From the NCBI RefSeq assembly GCF_035695185.1, contig NZ_DASSES010000205.1, positions 1 to 24,530 of the forward strand: a DNA stretch of 24,530 bases. The letters are read 5' to 3'. The stretch's first letter is position 1. Each line of letters opens with the position of its first letter. Source of the DNA: Frateuria_A sp035695185. Its GTDB lineage: Bacteria; Pseudomonadota; Gammaproteobacteria; Xanthomonadales; Rhodanobacteraceae. This document shows positions 1 to 7,093 of this stretch, piece after piece. The position numbers were made by a program, and so were the translations under genes. Under the pieces are notes generated by a model. That model searched no databases, was not told where the DNA came from, and saw only the letters and a program-made list of their open reading frames with translations.

Positions 1-1038
1 GGCGGCATCGACGGCCTGCTGCACATCACCGACATGGCGTGGAAGCGCGTGCGCCATCCGTCCGAGGTGGTCAACGTCGGCGACGAGCTGGACGTGCGCG
101 TGCTCAAGTACGACCGCGAGCGCAACCGCGTGTCGCTGGGCCTCAAGCAGCTGGGCGACGATCCGTGGGTCGCCATCTCGCGTCGCTACCCGGTCGGCAG
201 CCGCATCTTCGGCAAGGTCTCCAACGTCACCGATTACGGCTGCTTCGTCGAGATCGAGCCGGGCGTCGAGGGCCTGGTCCACGTGTCCGAGATGGACTGG
301 ACCAACAAGAACGTCAACCCGGCCAAGGTGGTGCAGGTCGGCGACGAGACCGAGGTGATGGTGCTGGACGTGGATGAAGAGCGTCGCCGCATCTCGCTGG
401 GCATCAAGCAGACCCGCTCCAACCCGTGGGAAGCCTTCGCCGCCATGCACAAGAAGGGCGACAAGGTCTCCGGCCAGATCAAGTCGATCACCGACTTCGG
501 CATCTTCATCGGCCTGGAAGGCGGCATCGACGGCCTGGTGCACCTGTCCGACATCTCCTGGCAGGCCTCTGGCGAAGACCTCGTGCGCAACTTCAAGAAG
601 GGCGACGAGATCGAGGCGGTGGTGCTGGCGGTCGATCCGGAGCGCGAGCGCATCTCCCTCGGCATCAAGCAGATGGAGCAGGACCCGTTCGGCCAGTTCA
701 TGGCCAACAACCCGCGCGGCACGATCGTCACCGGCACGGTGAAGGAAGTGGACGCCAAGGGTGCGGTGGTCGACCTGGGCGAGGGCGTGGAGGGTTACAT
801 CCGCGCCAACGACATCGCCAAGGAGCGCGTCGAGGACGCCACCCAGTACCTGAAGGTGGGCGACAAGGTCGAAGCCAAGTTCACCGGCATGGATCGCAAG
901 GGTCGCCAGCTGGCGCTCTCGATCCGCGCCAAGGACGAGGAAGACCTGCACGACGCGATGGCCGAGTACGGCTCGGCGGCCGGCGGCACCACCAAGCTGG
1001 GCGCGCTGCTCAAGGAGCAGCTCAACAAGTCCGAGTAA
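1..1038 (+). CDS. rpsA: 30S ribosomal protein S1 (5' end outside window)
   Basis: This is the C-terminal 345 residues of ribosomal protein S1, which binds mRNA on the 30S subunit and helps translation initiation. The reading frame is open from base 1, so the gene starts upstream of the window and the ATG at 34 is internal. The visible part holds the end of one S1 (OB-fold) domain and then three complete S1 repeats. They begin near bases 187, 442 and 712, and the first two end with an ISLGIKQ-type strand, as does the preceding partial repeat (VSLGLKQ). S1 proteins usually have six such domains and about 560 residues, so roughly 60 percent is present. The gene ends at TAA 1036-1038, followed by ihfB, the usual gammaproteobacterial neighbour. 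Confidence 0.97.
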   Translation, partial: GGIDGLLHITDMAWKRVRHPSEVVNVGDELDVRVLKYDRERNRVSLGLKQLGDDPWVAISRRYPVGSRIFGKVSNVTDYGCFVEIEPGVEGLVHVSEMDWTNKNVNPAKVVQVGDETEVMVLDVDEERRRISLGIKQTRSNPWEAFAAMHKKGDKVSGQIKSITDFGIFIGLEGGIDGLVHLSDISWQASGEDLVRNFKKGDEIEAVVLAVDPERERISLGIKQMEQDPFGQFMANNPRGTIVTGTVKEVDAKGAVVDLGEGVEGYIRANDIAKERVEDATQYLKVGDKVEAKFTGMDRKGRQLALSIRAKDEEDLHDAMAEYGSAAGGTTKLGALLKEQLNKSE

Positions 1039-1050
1039 TTCCTCTAGAAT
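1022..1050 (+). promoter_or_regulatory. Candidate ihfB promoter in the rpsA 3' end
   Basis: TCAACA at 1022-1027 (4 of 6 matches to TTGACA) lies 17 bp before TAGAAT at 1045-1050 (5 of 6 to TATAAT), in an AT-rich pocket unusual for this window. A second -10-like hexamer, TACAAT, sits at 1051-1056. It is known that ihfB in E. coli has its own promoter downstream of rpsA; that this site works here is inference from pattern only. Confidence 0.35.
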
Positions 1051-1070
1051 TACAATGACTTGAGTACGAA

Positions 1071-1095
1071 GCGGGGCGGCATCCAGCCGCCCCGC
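1071..1095 (+). terminator. Perfect hairpin between rpsA and ihfB (terminator or leader stem)
   Basis: GCGGGGCGGC (1071-1080), loop ATCCA, then GCCGCCCCGC (1086-1095) form a perfect 10-bp GC stem, followed by CGTTTAA with only a short T run. It could end rpsA transcripts. If the candidate promoter just upstream is real, it would instead lie close to the 5' end of the ihfB mRNA. It is 28 bases before the ihfB ATG. Confidence 0.6.
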
Positions 1096-1123
1096 CGTTT
1101 AACGTCACGGACATTGGGGACCC

Positions 1124-1429
1124 ATGACCAAATCCGAACTGATCGAGGCGCTCGCCAGGCGCCAGACCCACCTCGCCTTCAGCGACGTGGAGCTCGCGGT
1201 CAAGAGCGTGATCGAGCAGATGAGCCACGCGCTTGCCCAGGGCGAGCGCATCGAGGTCCGCGGCTTCGGCAGCTTTGCCCTGCATTACCGGCCGCCGCGC
1301 ATGGGCCGCAATCCCAAGACCGGTGAAGCCGTGGCGCTGCCGGGCAAGCACGTTCCGCATTTCAAGCCGGGCAAGGAATTGCGCGAGCGCGTAAACCTGT
1401 CGCTGCAGGCGGAGACCGAAGCGGCCTGA
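1124..1429 (+). CDS. ihfB: Integration host factor subunit beta
   Basis: This 101-residue DNABII protein forms the beta half of IHF, the heterodimer that bends DNA sharply and organises nucleoid, recombination and promoter structures. The sequence begins MTKSELIEAL, has the helical dimerisation body, and carries the DNA-intercalating beta arm with the motif GRNPKTGE followed by a PxF-type segment (VPHFKPGKELRERVN). Length matches the family (about 94-105). The ATG at 1124 is preceded by GGGGA at 1116-1120. It follows rpsA as in Pseudomonas and E. coli and ends before a strong terminator, so it is not co-transcribed with lapA by default. Confidence 0.97.
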   Translation: MTKSELIEALARRQTHLAFSDVELAVKSVIEQMSHALAQGERIEVRGFGSFALHYRPPRMGRNPKTGEAVALPGKHVPHFKPGKELRERVNLSLQAETEAA

Positions 1430-1467
1430 GGCACGGCGAGGGGAGTTCATCGACTCCAGGCGGTTCC

Positions 1468-1501
1468 AAGGCAGGCGGCGCGAGCCGATCCTGCCTTTTT
1501 T
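1468..1501 (+). terminator. Rho-independent terminator after ihfB
   Basis: AAGGCAGG (1468-1475) pairs with CCTGCCTT (1490-1497). An inner CGGC (1476-1479) and GCCG (1484-1487) close on a GCGA tetraloop of the stable GNRA type. The stem runs into six Ts (1496-1501). This is a classical terminator just 38 bases after the ihfB stop. Confidence 0.88.
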
Positions 1502-1631
1502 GTCGCGTCTCACGCGAGGCAGGAGGGGCGCGCCCCTTTGTCCTTCGGGTGGAGCAGGGACGGCCTGCCGATTGCATTTTTTGGTGCCTGCGGTCCGTGC
1601 CAGTTCGAGCGGTTTCCGGTAAAGTCGCCCG

Positions 1632-1889
1632 ATGCGATTGATTGCCTTGCTCATCCTCGCGTTGTTCGTCGTTGCCGGCGTGATCGTCGGTGCGCTCAAT
1701 GCCGATCCGGTGAGCTACGATCTGGCGCTCTTCCGGGTGACCCTGCCCAAGGGGGCCGGTTTGCTGGGTGCGCTGGTGATCGGCTGGCTGCTGGGCGGAC
1801 TCACCGCCTGGCTGGGCATGAGTCTGCGCCATCGGCGTGTGCTGCGCCGCGCGCGGCCGACCAACGGGAAGACGCCGGCCCGCGCATGA
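1632..1889 (+). CDS. lapA: LapA-type small inner membrane protein
   Basis: This 85-residue protein has two hydrophobic segments (about residues 3-24 and 43-64) joined by a short loop with NADPVSYDLALF, and a basic C-terminal tail rich in arginine. This is the pattern of LapA (YciS, DUF1049). In E. coli LapA is co-transcribed with and interacts with LapB, which controls lipopolysaccharide synthesis. The ATG at 1632 has no strong ribosome binding site. Its stop TGA (1887-1889) overlaps the lapB ATG in an ATGA arrangement, so the two are translationally coupled. The lapA-lapB pairing is the strongest support for the call. Confidence 0.9.
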   Translation: MRLIALLILALFVVAGVIVGALNADPVSYDLALFRVTLPKGAGLLGALVIGWLLGGLTAWLGMSLRHRRVLRRARPTNGKTPARA

Positions 1890-3058
1890 GCATCCTCTAC
1901 GTGCTGGTTCTGCTGGTGCCGGCCGCCTTCGCAAGTGGCTGGTTCGCGGCCCGACGGGCGGCGGTGCACCGTTCGGGCATGCGGGTCAGCGAGTTGTCGT
2001 CGGATTACTTCCGTGGCCTGAACTACCTGCTCAACGAAGAGCAGGACAAGGCGATCGAGGTTTTCCTCAAGCTTGCCGAGTACAACCGCGACACCGTGGA
2101 AACCCACCTCGCGCTGGGCAACCTGTTCCGCCGTCGTGGCGAGGTCGATCGCGCCATCCGCCTGCATCAGCACCTGGTTTCGCGACCGGGCCTGACCGAG
2201 GCGATGAAGACGGTTGCCCTGCTGGAACTGGGCGAAGACTACATGCGTGCCGGCCTGCTCGACCGCGCCGAGGCGCTGTTCTCCGATCTGGTCGCCATGA
2301 ATGCGCACGCACCGTCGGCGCTGCGGCACCTGGTGGCGATTTACCAGCACGAACGCGACTGGCACAAAGCGATCGACCATGCGCGCCGGCTCGAGGCGAT
2401 GACCGGCGACGACGAGTCACCGATGATCGCCCAGTTCTATTGCGAACTGGCCGAACAGGCCCGCCAGCACGGCGCGCGATCGGAAGCACGCGACTACCTG
2501 CATCAGGCGTTCGAATGCCAGTCCGACTGCGTGCGCGCGTTCATGCTCACCGGGCGCCTGCATGCCGAAGCCGGCGAGCACGCCGAGGCCGTCGAAGCGT
2601 ACGAGGCAGCGGTCGGCGCGGACATCGCCTTCGTGCCCGAAATTCTGCCGCCGCTGCTGAACAGCTATGCCCGCACCGGCCAGATGGAGCGTGCCGAGCA
2701 TTTCCTTCGCGATATCCTCGCGCGCTACAACGGCATTTCTCCCGTGCTGGCGTTGACCAAGCTTTACAACCAGCGCGACGGCGAGAGGGCAGGCATCGAA
2801 TTCCTGACCTCGCAGCTCCGCCAGCGTCCTTCGGTGCGTGGCCTGATGGCACTGATCGATGCCACGATGGACAAGATCGGCGGCGAGGCCCGCGAGAATT
2901 TCCTGATCCTGCGCGACCTCACCCGCAAGCTGCTCGAGGGCCAGGCGATGTACCGCTGCAGCCGCTGTGGCTTCGGCGCCAAGGCGCACCACTGGCAGTG
3001 CCCCAGTTGCAAGGGTTGGAGCACCATCCGCCCGATCCACGGTGTCGCCAACGAGTGA
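1886..3058 (+). CDS. lapB: Lipopolysaccharide assembly protein LapB
   Basis: LapB (YciM) is a membrane-anchored tetratricopeptide protein. In E. coli it adapts LpxC to the FtsH protease and so limits lipid A synthesis. The 390 residues match the family length (389 in E. coli). There is an N-terminal membrane anchor (residues 2-20), then repeated TPR-like helices through about residue 350 (for example KAIEVFLKLAEYN and RAEALFSDLVAMN). A C-terminal rubredoxin-type metal knuckle has cysteines at 358, 361, 372 and 375. The ATG at 1886 overlaps the lapA stop; the frame stays open upstream to 1538 but that extension overlaps lapA and is not credible. The TGA overlaps the GTG of the next gene. Confidence 0.96.
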   Translation: MSILYVLVLLVPAAFASGWFAARRAAVHRSGMRVSELSSDYFRGLNYLLNEEQDKAIEVFLKLAEYNRDTVETHLALGNLFRRRGEVDRAIRLHQHLVSRPGLTEAMKTVALLELGEDYMRAGLLDRAEALFSDLVAMNAHAPSALRHLVAIYQHERDWHKAIDHARRLEAMTGDDESPMIAQFYCELAEQARQHGARSEARDYLHQAFECQSDCVRAFMLTGRLHAEAGEHAEAVEAYEAAVGADIAFVPEILPPLLNSYARTGQMERAEHFLRDILARYNGISPVLALTKLYNQRDGERAGIEFLTSQLRQRPSVRGLMALIDATMDKIGGEARENFLILRDLTRKLLEGQAMYRCSRCGFGAKAHHWQCPSCKGWSTIRPIHGVANE

Positions 3059-4095
3059 TCGGGAGCCTCGTCACCGCGGTGCTGGGATGGAGCCTGGTCG
3101 CGCTGGTGATCGCGGCAACGGCGGCGCGTGGCGCAATAGCCTACGCGCACCGGCGCGGCATGCTCGACCAGCCAGGACAGCGCCGCTCCCATGCGCTGCC
3201 GACGCCGCGGGGCGGGGGCATAGGCATTGTGCTGGCGTGCACGGTCGTGTTGCCGGGGGTGTTGTGGGGCCTTCCTGGCCGATGGCCTGCCTCGGTGATC
3301 GCGAGCCTGGTGCTGGCCTTGCTGCTGGTGGCGGCGATCGGATGGTGGGACGACCATCGGCCACTGCGGCAATGGCCGAGGCTGGGCGTCCAGTTGATGG
3401 CGACCGCGCTCTTCAGCCTGGCGCTGCTCGTCGACGCCGGCATTACCTGGCAGTGGTTGCCGCTGCTGGTGCTGGCCGGTGGCTGGAGCATCAATCTGCA
3501 CAATTTCATGGACGGCATCGACGCCCTGCTGGCACAGCAGGGCGTCTTCGTGTCGGCCGGGATCGGGTGCCTTGCCGCCAGCGTCGACCAACCGGCGTTG
3601 GCGGGTGCGGGCATTGCCGTCGCGGCGGCTTGCGCTGGCTTCTGGCTCTACAACCGGCCACCCGCGCGCATCTTCATGGGCGATGTGGGAAGCGGTAGCG
3701 TCGGGCTGCTGTTGTTTGCCCTTGCGGCCATGGTGTGGCGGCTGGAACCGGCGCTGCTCTGGCCGGCGCTCATCCTTGGGTCGGGCTTCGTTACCGATGC
3801 CAGCTTGACGTTGCTGAACCGCTTCCTACGCGGCAGGCGCTGGTATGCTCCGCACCGCGAGCATCTGTACCAGTGGCTGGTACGATCCGGCCGCACGCAT
3901 GCGCGCGCTGTCGCGTGGTACCTGGGCTGGAACCTGCTCGTCGCCGCACCCGCGGCGTTCATGGCCAGGCAACACCCTGCCATGGCATTGCCCGCCTGTG
4001 CCGCCGTCTATACGGTGGCAGGCGCAACATGGATCGTTACCAAGCGCCGCTGCATGCGGCGTGCATTGAAGAAGGATCGTCATGTCGCCCCGTAA
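3055..4095 (+). CDS. WbpL/WecA-type undecaprenyl-phosphate sugar-1-phosphate transferase
   Basis: This 346-residue polytopic membrane enzyme belongs to glycosyltransferase family 4 (MraY/WecA/WbpL). These enzymes move a UDP-linked N-acetylhexosamine-phosphate to undecaprenyl phosphate, the first step of O-antigen or related glycan assembly at the inner membrane. Visible marks are the SHALPTPRGGG loop (45-55), DD at 99-100 in a cytoplasmic loop, HNFMDGIDAL at 149-158, GDVGSG at 209-214 and HREHLYQ at 267-273, all between hydrophobic helices. The start is a GTG at 3055 that overlaps the lapB stop (GTGA), so translation is probably coupled. The 3' end overlaps the next gene by 14 bp. Pairing with a WbpM-type dehydratase favours a WbpL-like role, but the sugar cannot be read from sequence. 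Confidence 0.9.
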   Translation: MIGSLVTAVLGWSLVALVIAATAARGAIAYAHRRGMLDQPGQRRSHALPTPRGGGIGIVLACTVVLPGVLWGLPGRWPASVIASLVLALLLVAAIGWWDDHRPLRQWPRLGVQLMATALFSLALLVDAGITWQWLPLLVLAGGWSINLHNFMDGIDALLAQQGVFVSAGIGCLAASVDQPALAGAGIAVAAACAGFWLYNRPPARIFMGDVGSGSVGLLLFALAAMVWRLEPALLWPALILGSGFVTDASLTLLNRFLRGRRWYAPHREHLYQWLVRSGRTHARAVAWYLGWNLLVAAPAAFMARQHPAMALPACAAVYTVAGATWIVTKRRCMRRALKKDRHVAP

Positions 4096-6004
4096 ATGGA
4101 TCGCCCTCATCCACCCGAGGCTCGCCGTCGTCGCGCACGACCTGGCGATGGCCGGTTTTGCCTGGTGGATCGCCAAGGCGCTGCGTTATGCCACCGTGCC
4201 GGGCCAGGACGGCAGTTTCGACGCCCTCGAGTTCCCCATCGTGCTGGCCATGCAGGGGCTGATGTTCACCTGGACCGGCCTCTACAAGGGTGTCTGGCGC
4301 TTCGCCAGCCTGCCGGACCTGTGGAACATCCTGAAGGCAGCCGTGTTCGGCGCGCTTGCCATCGGCCTGGTGCTTTTCCTGTACGAGCGCATGGAAGGCG
4401 TGCCGCGTTCGGTGCTGTTGCTCTACCCGGTCGCATTGACGCTGCTGCTGGGCCTGCCGCGACTGGCCTACCGGTTCTGGAAGGACAGCCGGCTCGACCT
4501 GTTCAGCACGCGATCGTCGAAACGCGTGCTCATCGTCGGTGCCGACCGCGCGGGTGAGGCGCTTTCCCGTGACCTGCGCCACGATGGCCGCTTCAGCGTC
4601 ATCGGTTTCGTCGACGACAAGGCGACCCTTCGCGGTGCCTCGATCAATGGCCACCCGGTGCTGGGTGGCATCGACCAGTTGCCGGAGCTGGCCCGCGAGG
4701 CGGCGGTCGAAATGCTGCTCATTGCGCTGCCTGGCGCGAGCACGGGCGAGATGCGTCGGGTGGTGGAGCTTTGCGACCAGACCGGTCTGCCGTACCGGAC
4801 CGTCCCGCGGCTGGAGGACGTGGTCGCCGGCCGCGCGCAGTTCAACGAGATCAAGGAAGTGGCGATCGAGGACCTGCTCGGCCGCGATGCGATCGAACTG
4901 GACTGGACTTCCATCCGCGAGACGCTCACAGGTCGGCGCGTGCTGATCACCGGTGGCGGTGGTTCGATCGGTTCGGAGCTCTGCCGCCAGGTCGCCCGTC
5001 TGGGCGCGCAGTCGTTGATCATTGTCGAGCAGAGCGAATACAACCTCTACCGCATCGGCAAGGAATTGCGCAGCGACTATCCCGAGCTGCTGCTCGAGTG
5101 CGTGCTTTGCGACTGCGGCGACCGTGTCGCGATGCAGGAGACGTTCGCCGAAACCAAGCCGCAGGTCGTCTTCCATGCGGCCGCCTACAAGCATGTGCCG
5201 ATGTTGCAGAAGCAACTGCGGGCCGCCTTCCGGAACAACGTGCTGGGCACCCGGACGGTGGCGGACCTGGCCAACGAGTTCCATGTCGAGTGCTTCGTGC
5301 TGATCTCGACCGACAAGGCGGTGAATCCGACCAGCGTGATGGGCGCCTGCAAGCGCGTCGCCGAAATCTACTGCCAGAACCTCAACGCGCATTCGGCCAC
5401 GCGCTACATCACCGTCCGGTTCGGAAACGTGCTTGATTCGGCCGGTTCGGTGGTGCCGCTGTTCCGCCAGCAGATCCGCGATGGCGGCCCGGTCACCATC
5501 ACCCATCCGGAGATCACCCGCTACTTCATGACCATCCCGGAGGCCTGCCAGCTGATCCTGCAGGCGGCGTGCCTGGGGCAGGGCGGCGAGATCTTCGCGC
5601 TGGACATGGGCGAGCCGGTGAAGATCCGCGACCTTGCCGAGCAGATGATCCGGCTTGCCGGCAAGAAGCCGGGTACCGAGGTGCCGATCATCTACACCGG
5701 CCTGCGCGCGGGCGAGAAGCTGTTCGAGGAACTGTTCCACCATCTCGAGAACTACAGCGCCACCGCGCACGCCAAGATCTTCCTCGCACAGCACCGCGAG
5801 GTTTCGTGGGAATTGCTGCAGGCGCTGCTGAACAAGGCCGGCGAAGCCACCGCGGTTTTCAACGAAGACGAATTGCGGCGCTGCGTTTCCAGCTTGCTGC
5901 CATCGTTCCGCTGGAGCGATACGGCGCAGCCGGACAACGTGGTGTCGATCCGCCGCGAGGCGGGCCGCATGGAACAGGGCCGTATAGAGACAGGAGAGAT
6001 GTGA
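4082..6004 (+). CDS. wbpM: WbpM-type membrane-anchored UDP-sugar 4,6-dehydratase
   Basis: This 640-residue protein has about four N-terminal membrane helices (roughly 14-126), a first Rossmann-like region (KRVLIVGADRAG, 147-158), and a C-terminal short-chain dehydratase domain with the nucleotide motif TGGGGSIGSE (290-299). The active site follows the WbpM pattern: STDK at 409-412, then Met420 and Lys424 in place of the usual Tyr-x3-Lys. WbpM (665 residues in Pseudomonas) converts UDP-GlcNAc to a 4-keto-6-deoxy sugar for O-antigen synthesis. The ATG at 4082 lies inside the preceding transferase gene (14-bp overlap), preceded by GAAGGA at 4072-4077. WbpM/CapD/PglF relatives share this architecture, so the exact product is inferred. 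Confidence 0.92.
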   Translation: MSPRKWIALIHPRLAVVAHDLAMAGFAWWIAKALRYATVPGQDGSFDALEFPIVLAMQGLMFTWTGLYKGVWRFASLPDLWNILKAAVFGALAIGLVLFLYERMEGVPRSVLLLYPVALTLLLGLPRLAYRFWKDSRLDLFSTRSSKRVLIVGADRAGEALSRDLRHDGRFSVIGFVDDKATLRGASINGHPVLGGIDQLPELAREAAVEMLLIALPGASTGEMRRVVELCDQTGLPYRTVPRLEDVVAGRAQFNEIKEVAIEDLLGRDAIELDWTSIRETLTGRRVLITGGGGSIGSELCRQVARLGAQSLIIVEQSEYNLYRIGKELRSDYPELLLECVLCDCGDRVAMQETFAETKPQVVFHAAAYKHVPMLQKQLRAAFRNNVLGTRTVADLANEFHVECFVLISTDKAVNPTSVMGACKRVAEIYCQNLNAHSATRYITVRFGNVLDSAGSVVPLFRQQIRDGGPVTITHPEITRYFMTIPEACQLILQAACLGQGGEIFALDMGEPVKIRDLAEQMIRLAGKKPGTEVPIIYTGLRAGEKLFEELFHHLENYSATAHAKIFLAQHREVSWELLQALLNKAGEATAVFNEDELRRCVSSLLPSFRWSDTAQPDNVVSIRREAGRMEQGRIETGEM

Positions 6005-6877
6005 GTGACCAAGCCGTTGCGCAAGGTGGTGTTCCCCGTAGCTGGCCTCGGCACGCGTTTCCTCCCGGCGACCAAGGTGGTCGCCAAGGAAATGCTGCCG
6101 GTGCTGGACAAGCCGCTGATCCAGTACGCGGTGGATGAGGCGGTGGATGCTGGCGCCGACACCCTGGTGTTCGTCACCAACCGCTACAAGCACGCGATCG
6201 CCGATTACTTCGACAAGGCCTACGAACTGGAGGCCAAGCTGGAAGAAAAGGGCAAGGACGAGCTGCTTGCCCTGGTGCAGGGCACGCTGCCGTCGAACGT
6301 GCGGGCCATCTTCGTCACCCAGCCGGAGGCCCACGGCCTGGGTCATGCCGTGCTCTGTGCAAAGCCGGTGGTGGGCAACGAGCCCTTCGGCATCATCCTG
6401 CCGGACGACCTTATCTGGAATAAGGGCAAGGGCGCGCTGGGCCAGATGGCGGCACTGGCCGAATCGGAGAACGCGGGCGTGATCGCGGTCGAGGAAGTGC
6501 CAAACGACCAGACCGACAAGTACGGCATCGTGGACGCGGACCCCATCGACCAGCGCAGCGCACGCATCCGCTACATGGTCGAAAAGCCCAAGCCGGCCGA
6601 TGCACCGTCGAATCTCGCCGTCGTCGGTCGGTACGTTCTGCCGGGCCGGATTTTCGAACTGCTCGAACAGACCCAGCCGGGCGCCGGTGGCGAGATCCAG
6701 CTTACCGACGCCATCGAGGCCTTGCTGATGGAACAGGGCAAGGTGCTGGCCTATCGTTTCGAAGGTACCCGCTTCGATTGCGGCAACAAGGCCGGCCTCG
6801 TCCGCGCCACCATGCACATGGCCATGCAGGATCCCAAGCTCGCACCTGTTGTGCGCGAGTTCGCCGGTCAGCTCTGA
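6005..6877 (+). CDS. galU: UTP-glucose-1-phosphate uridylyltransferase
   Basis: GalU makes UDP-glucose from UTP and glucose-1-phosphate, feeding LPS core, exopolysaccharide and UDP-glucuronate synthesis in the cytosol. The 290 residues carry the nucleotide motif VAGLGTRFLPATK near residues 12-24, KEMLPVLDKPLIQYAVDEA just after it, LPDDLI near residue 138, and the terminal FDCGNKAG. Length fits the family (about 290-302). The start is GTG at 6005, immediately after the wbpM stop, with AGGAG at 5992-5996 giving an 8-base spacing. Its position in the wbpL/wbpM unit suits supply of sugar nucleotides. Confidence 0.96.
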   Translation: MTKPLRKVVFPVAGLGTRFLPATKVVAKEMLPVLDKPLIQYAVDEAVDAGADTLVFVTNRYKHAIADYFDKAYELEAKLEEKGKDELLALVQGTLPSNVRAIFVTQPEAHGLGHAVLCAKPVVGNEPFGIILPDDLIWNKGKGALGQMAALAESENAGVIAVEEVPNDQTDKYGIVDADPIDQRSARIRYMVEKPKPADAPSNLAVVGRYVLPGRIFELLEQTQPGAGGEIQLTDAIEALLMEQGKVLAYRFEGTRFDCGNKAGLVRATMHMAMQDPKLAPVVREFAGQL

Positions 6878-6902
6878 CGCCCACCGCTTGAACTTCTGAA
6901 CG

Positions 6903-6968
6903 CGCAGGAGCCCGCCTGCGGGTGAGGCGCCTGGCAACCACCGCCAGCGCGTCGCCCGCATGCGGGCC
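6903..6968 (+). repeat. Inverted pair of REP-like palindromic elements
   Basis: The unit at 6903-6925 (CGCAGGAGCCCG, then CCTGCGGGTGA) and the unit at 6951-6968 (GTCGCCCGCATGCGGGCC) are inverted copies of one another, matching at 14 of 16 core positions. Each has its own palindrome: CCCGC-CT-GCGGG at 6911-6922 and CCCGCATGCGGG at 6955-6966. The form resembles the GTAGGAGC...GCGA family of repeats common in xanthomonad and pseudomonad intergenic DNA. They lie between galU and the next gene and may act as a transcript-end stem, since no T-rich terminator is seen in this 216-bp gap. Confidence 0.7.
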
Positions 6969-7093
6969 CTTGGGCGGCCGGCGACGTCGTTTCCGGATAC
7001 CGGTGGGCCATCGTGGCAGGCCGGGCCCTTCGACCTGTCGGTAGCGCCAGCCACCGCGATATGCTCAGCCGTCGCCCGCCTGGCCCCGCTCGC

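Noticed and set aside
1572..1600. TTGCAT before lapA as a -35 box
   Set aside because: No -10-like hexamer is found at 16-18 bp spacing, so I do not call a promoter.
1538..1885. Long N-terminal extension of lapB
   Set aside because: It would overlap the whole of lapA in another frame. The family start MSILYVL is at 1886.
7013..7093. N-terminal extension of the FAD oxidoreductase to an ATG at 7013
   Set aside because: The added 27 residues are arginine- and proline-rich, lie next to the REP pair and precede the point where family similarity starts.
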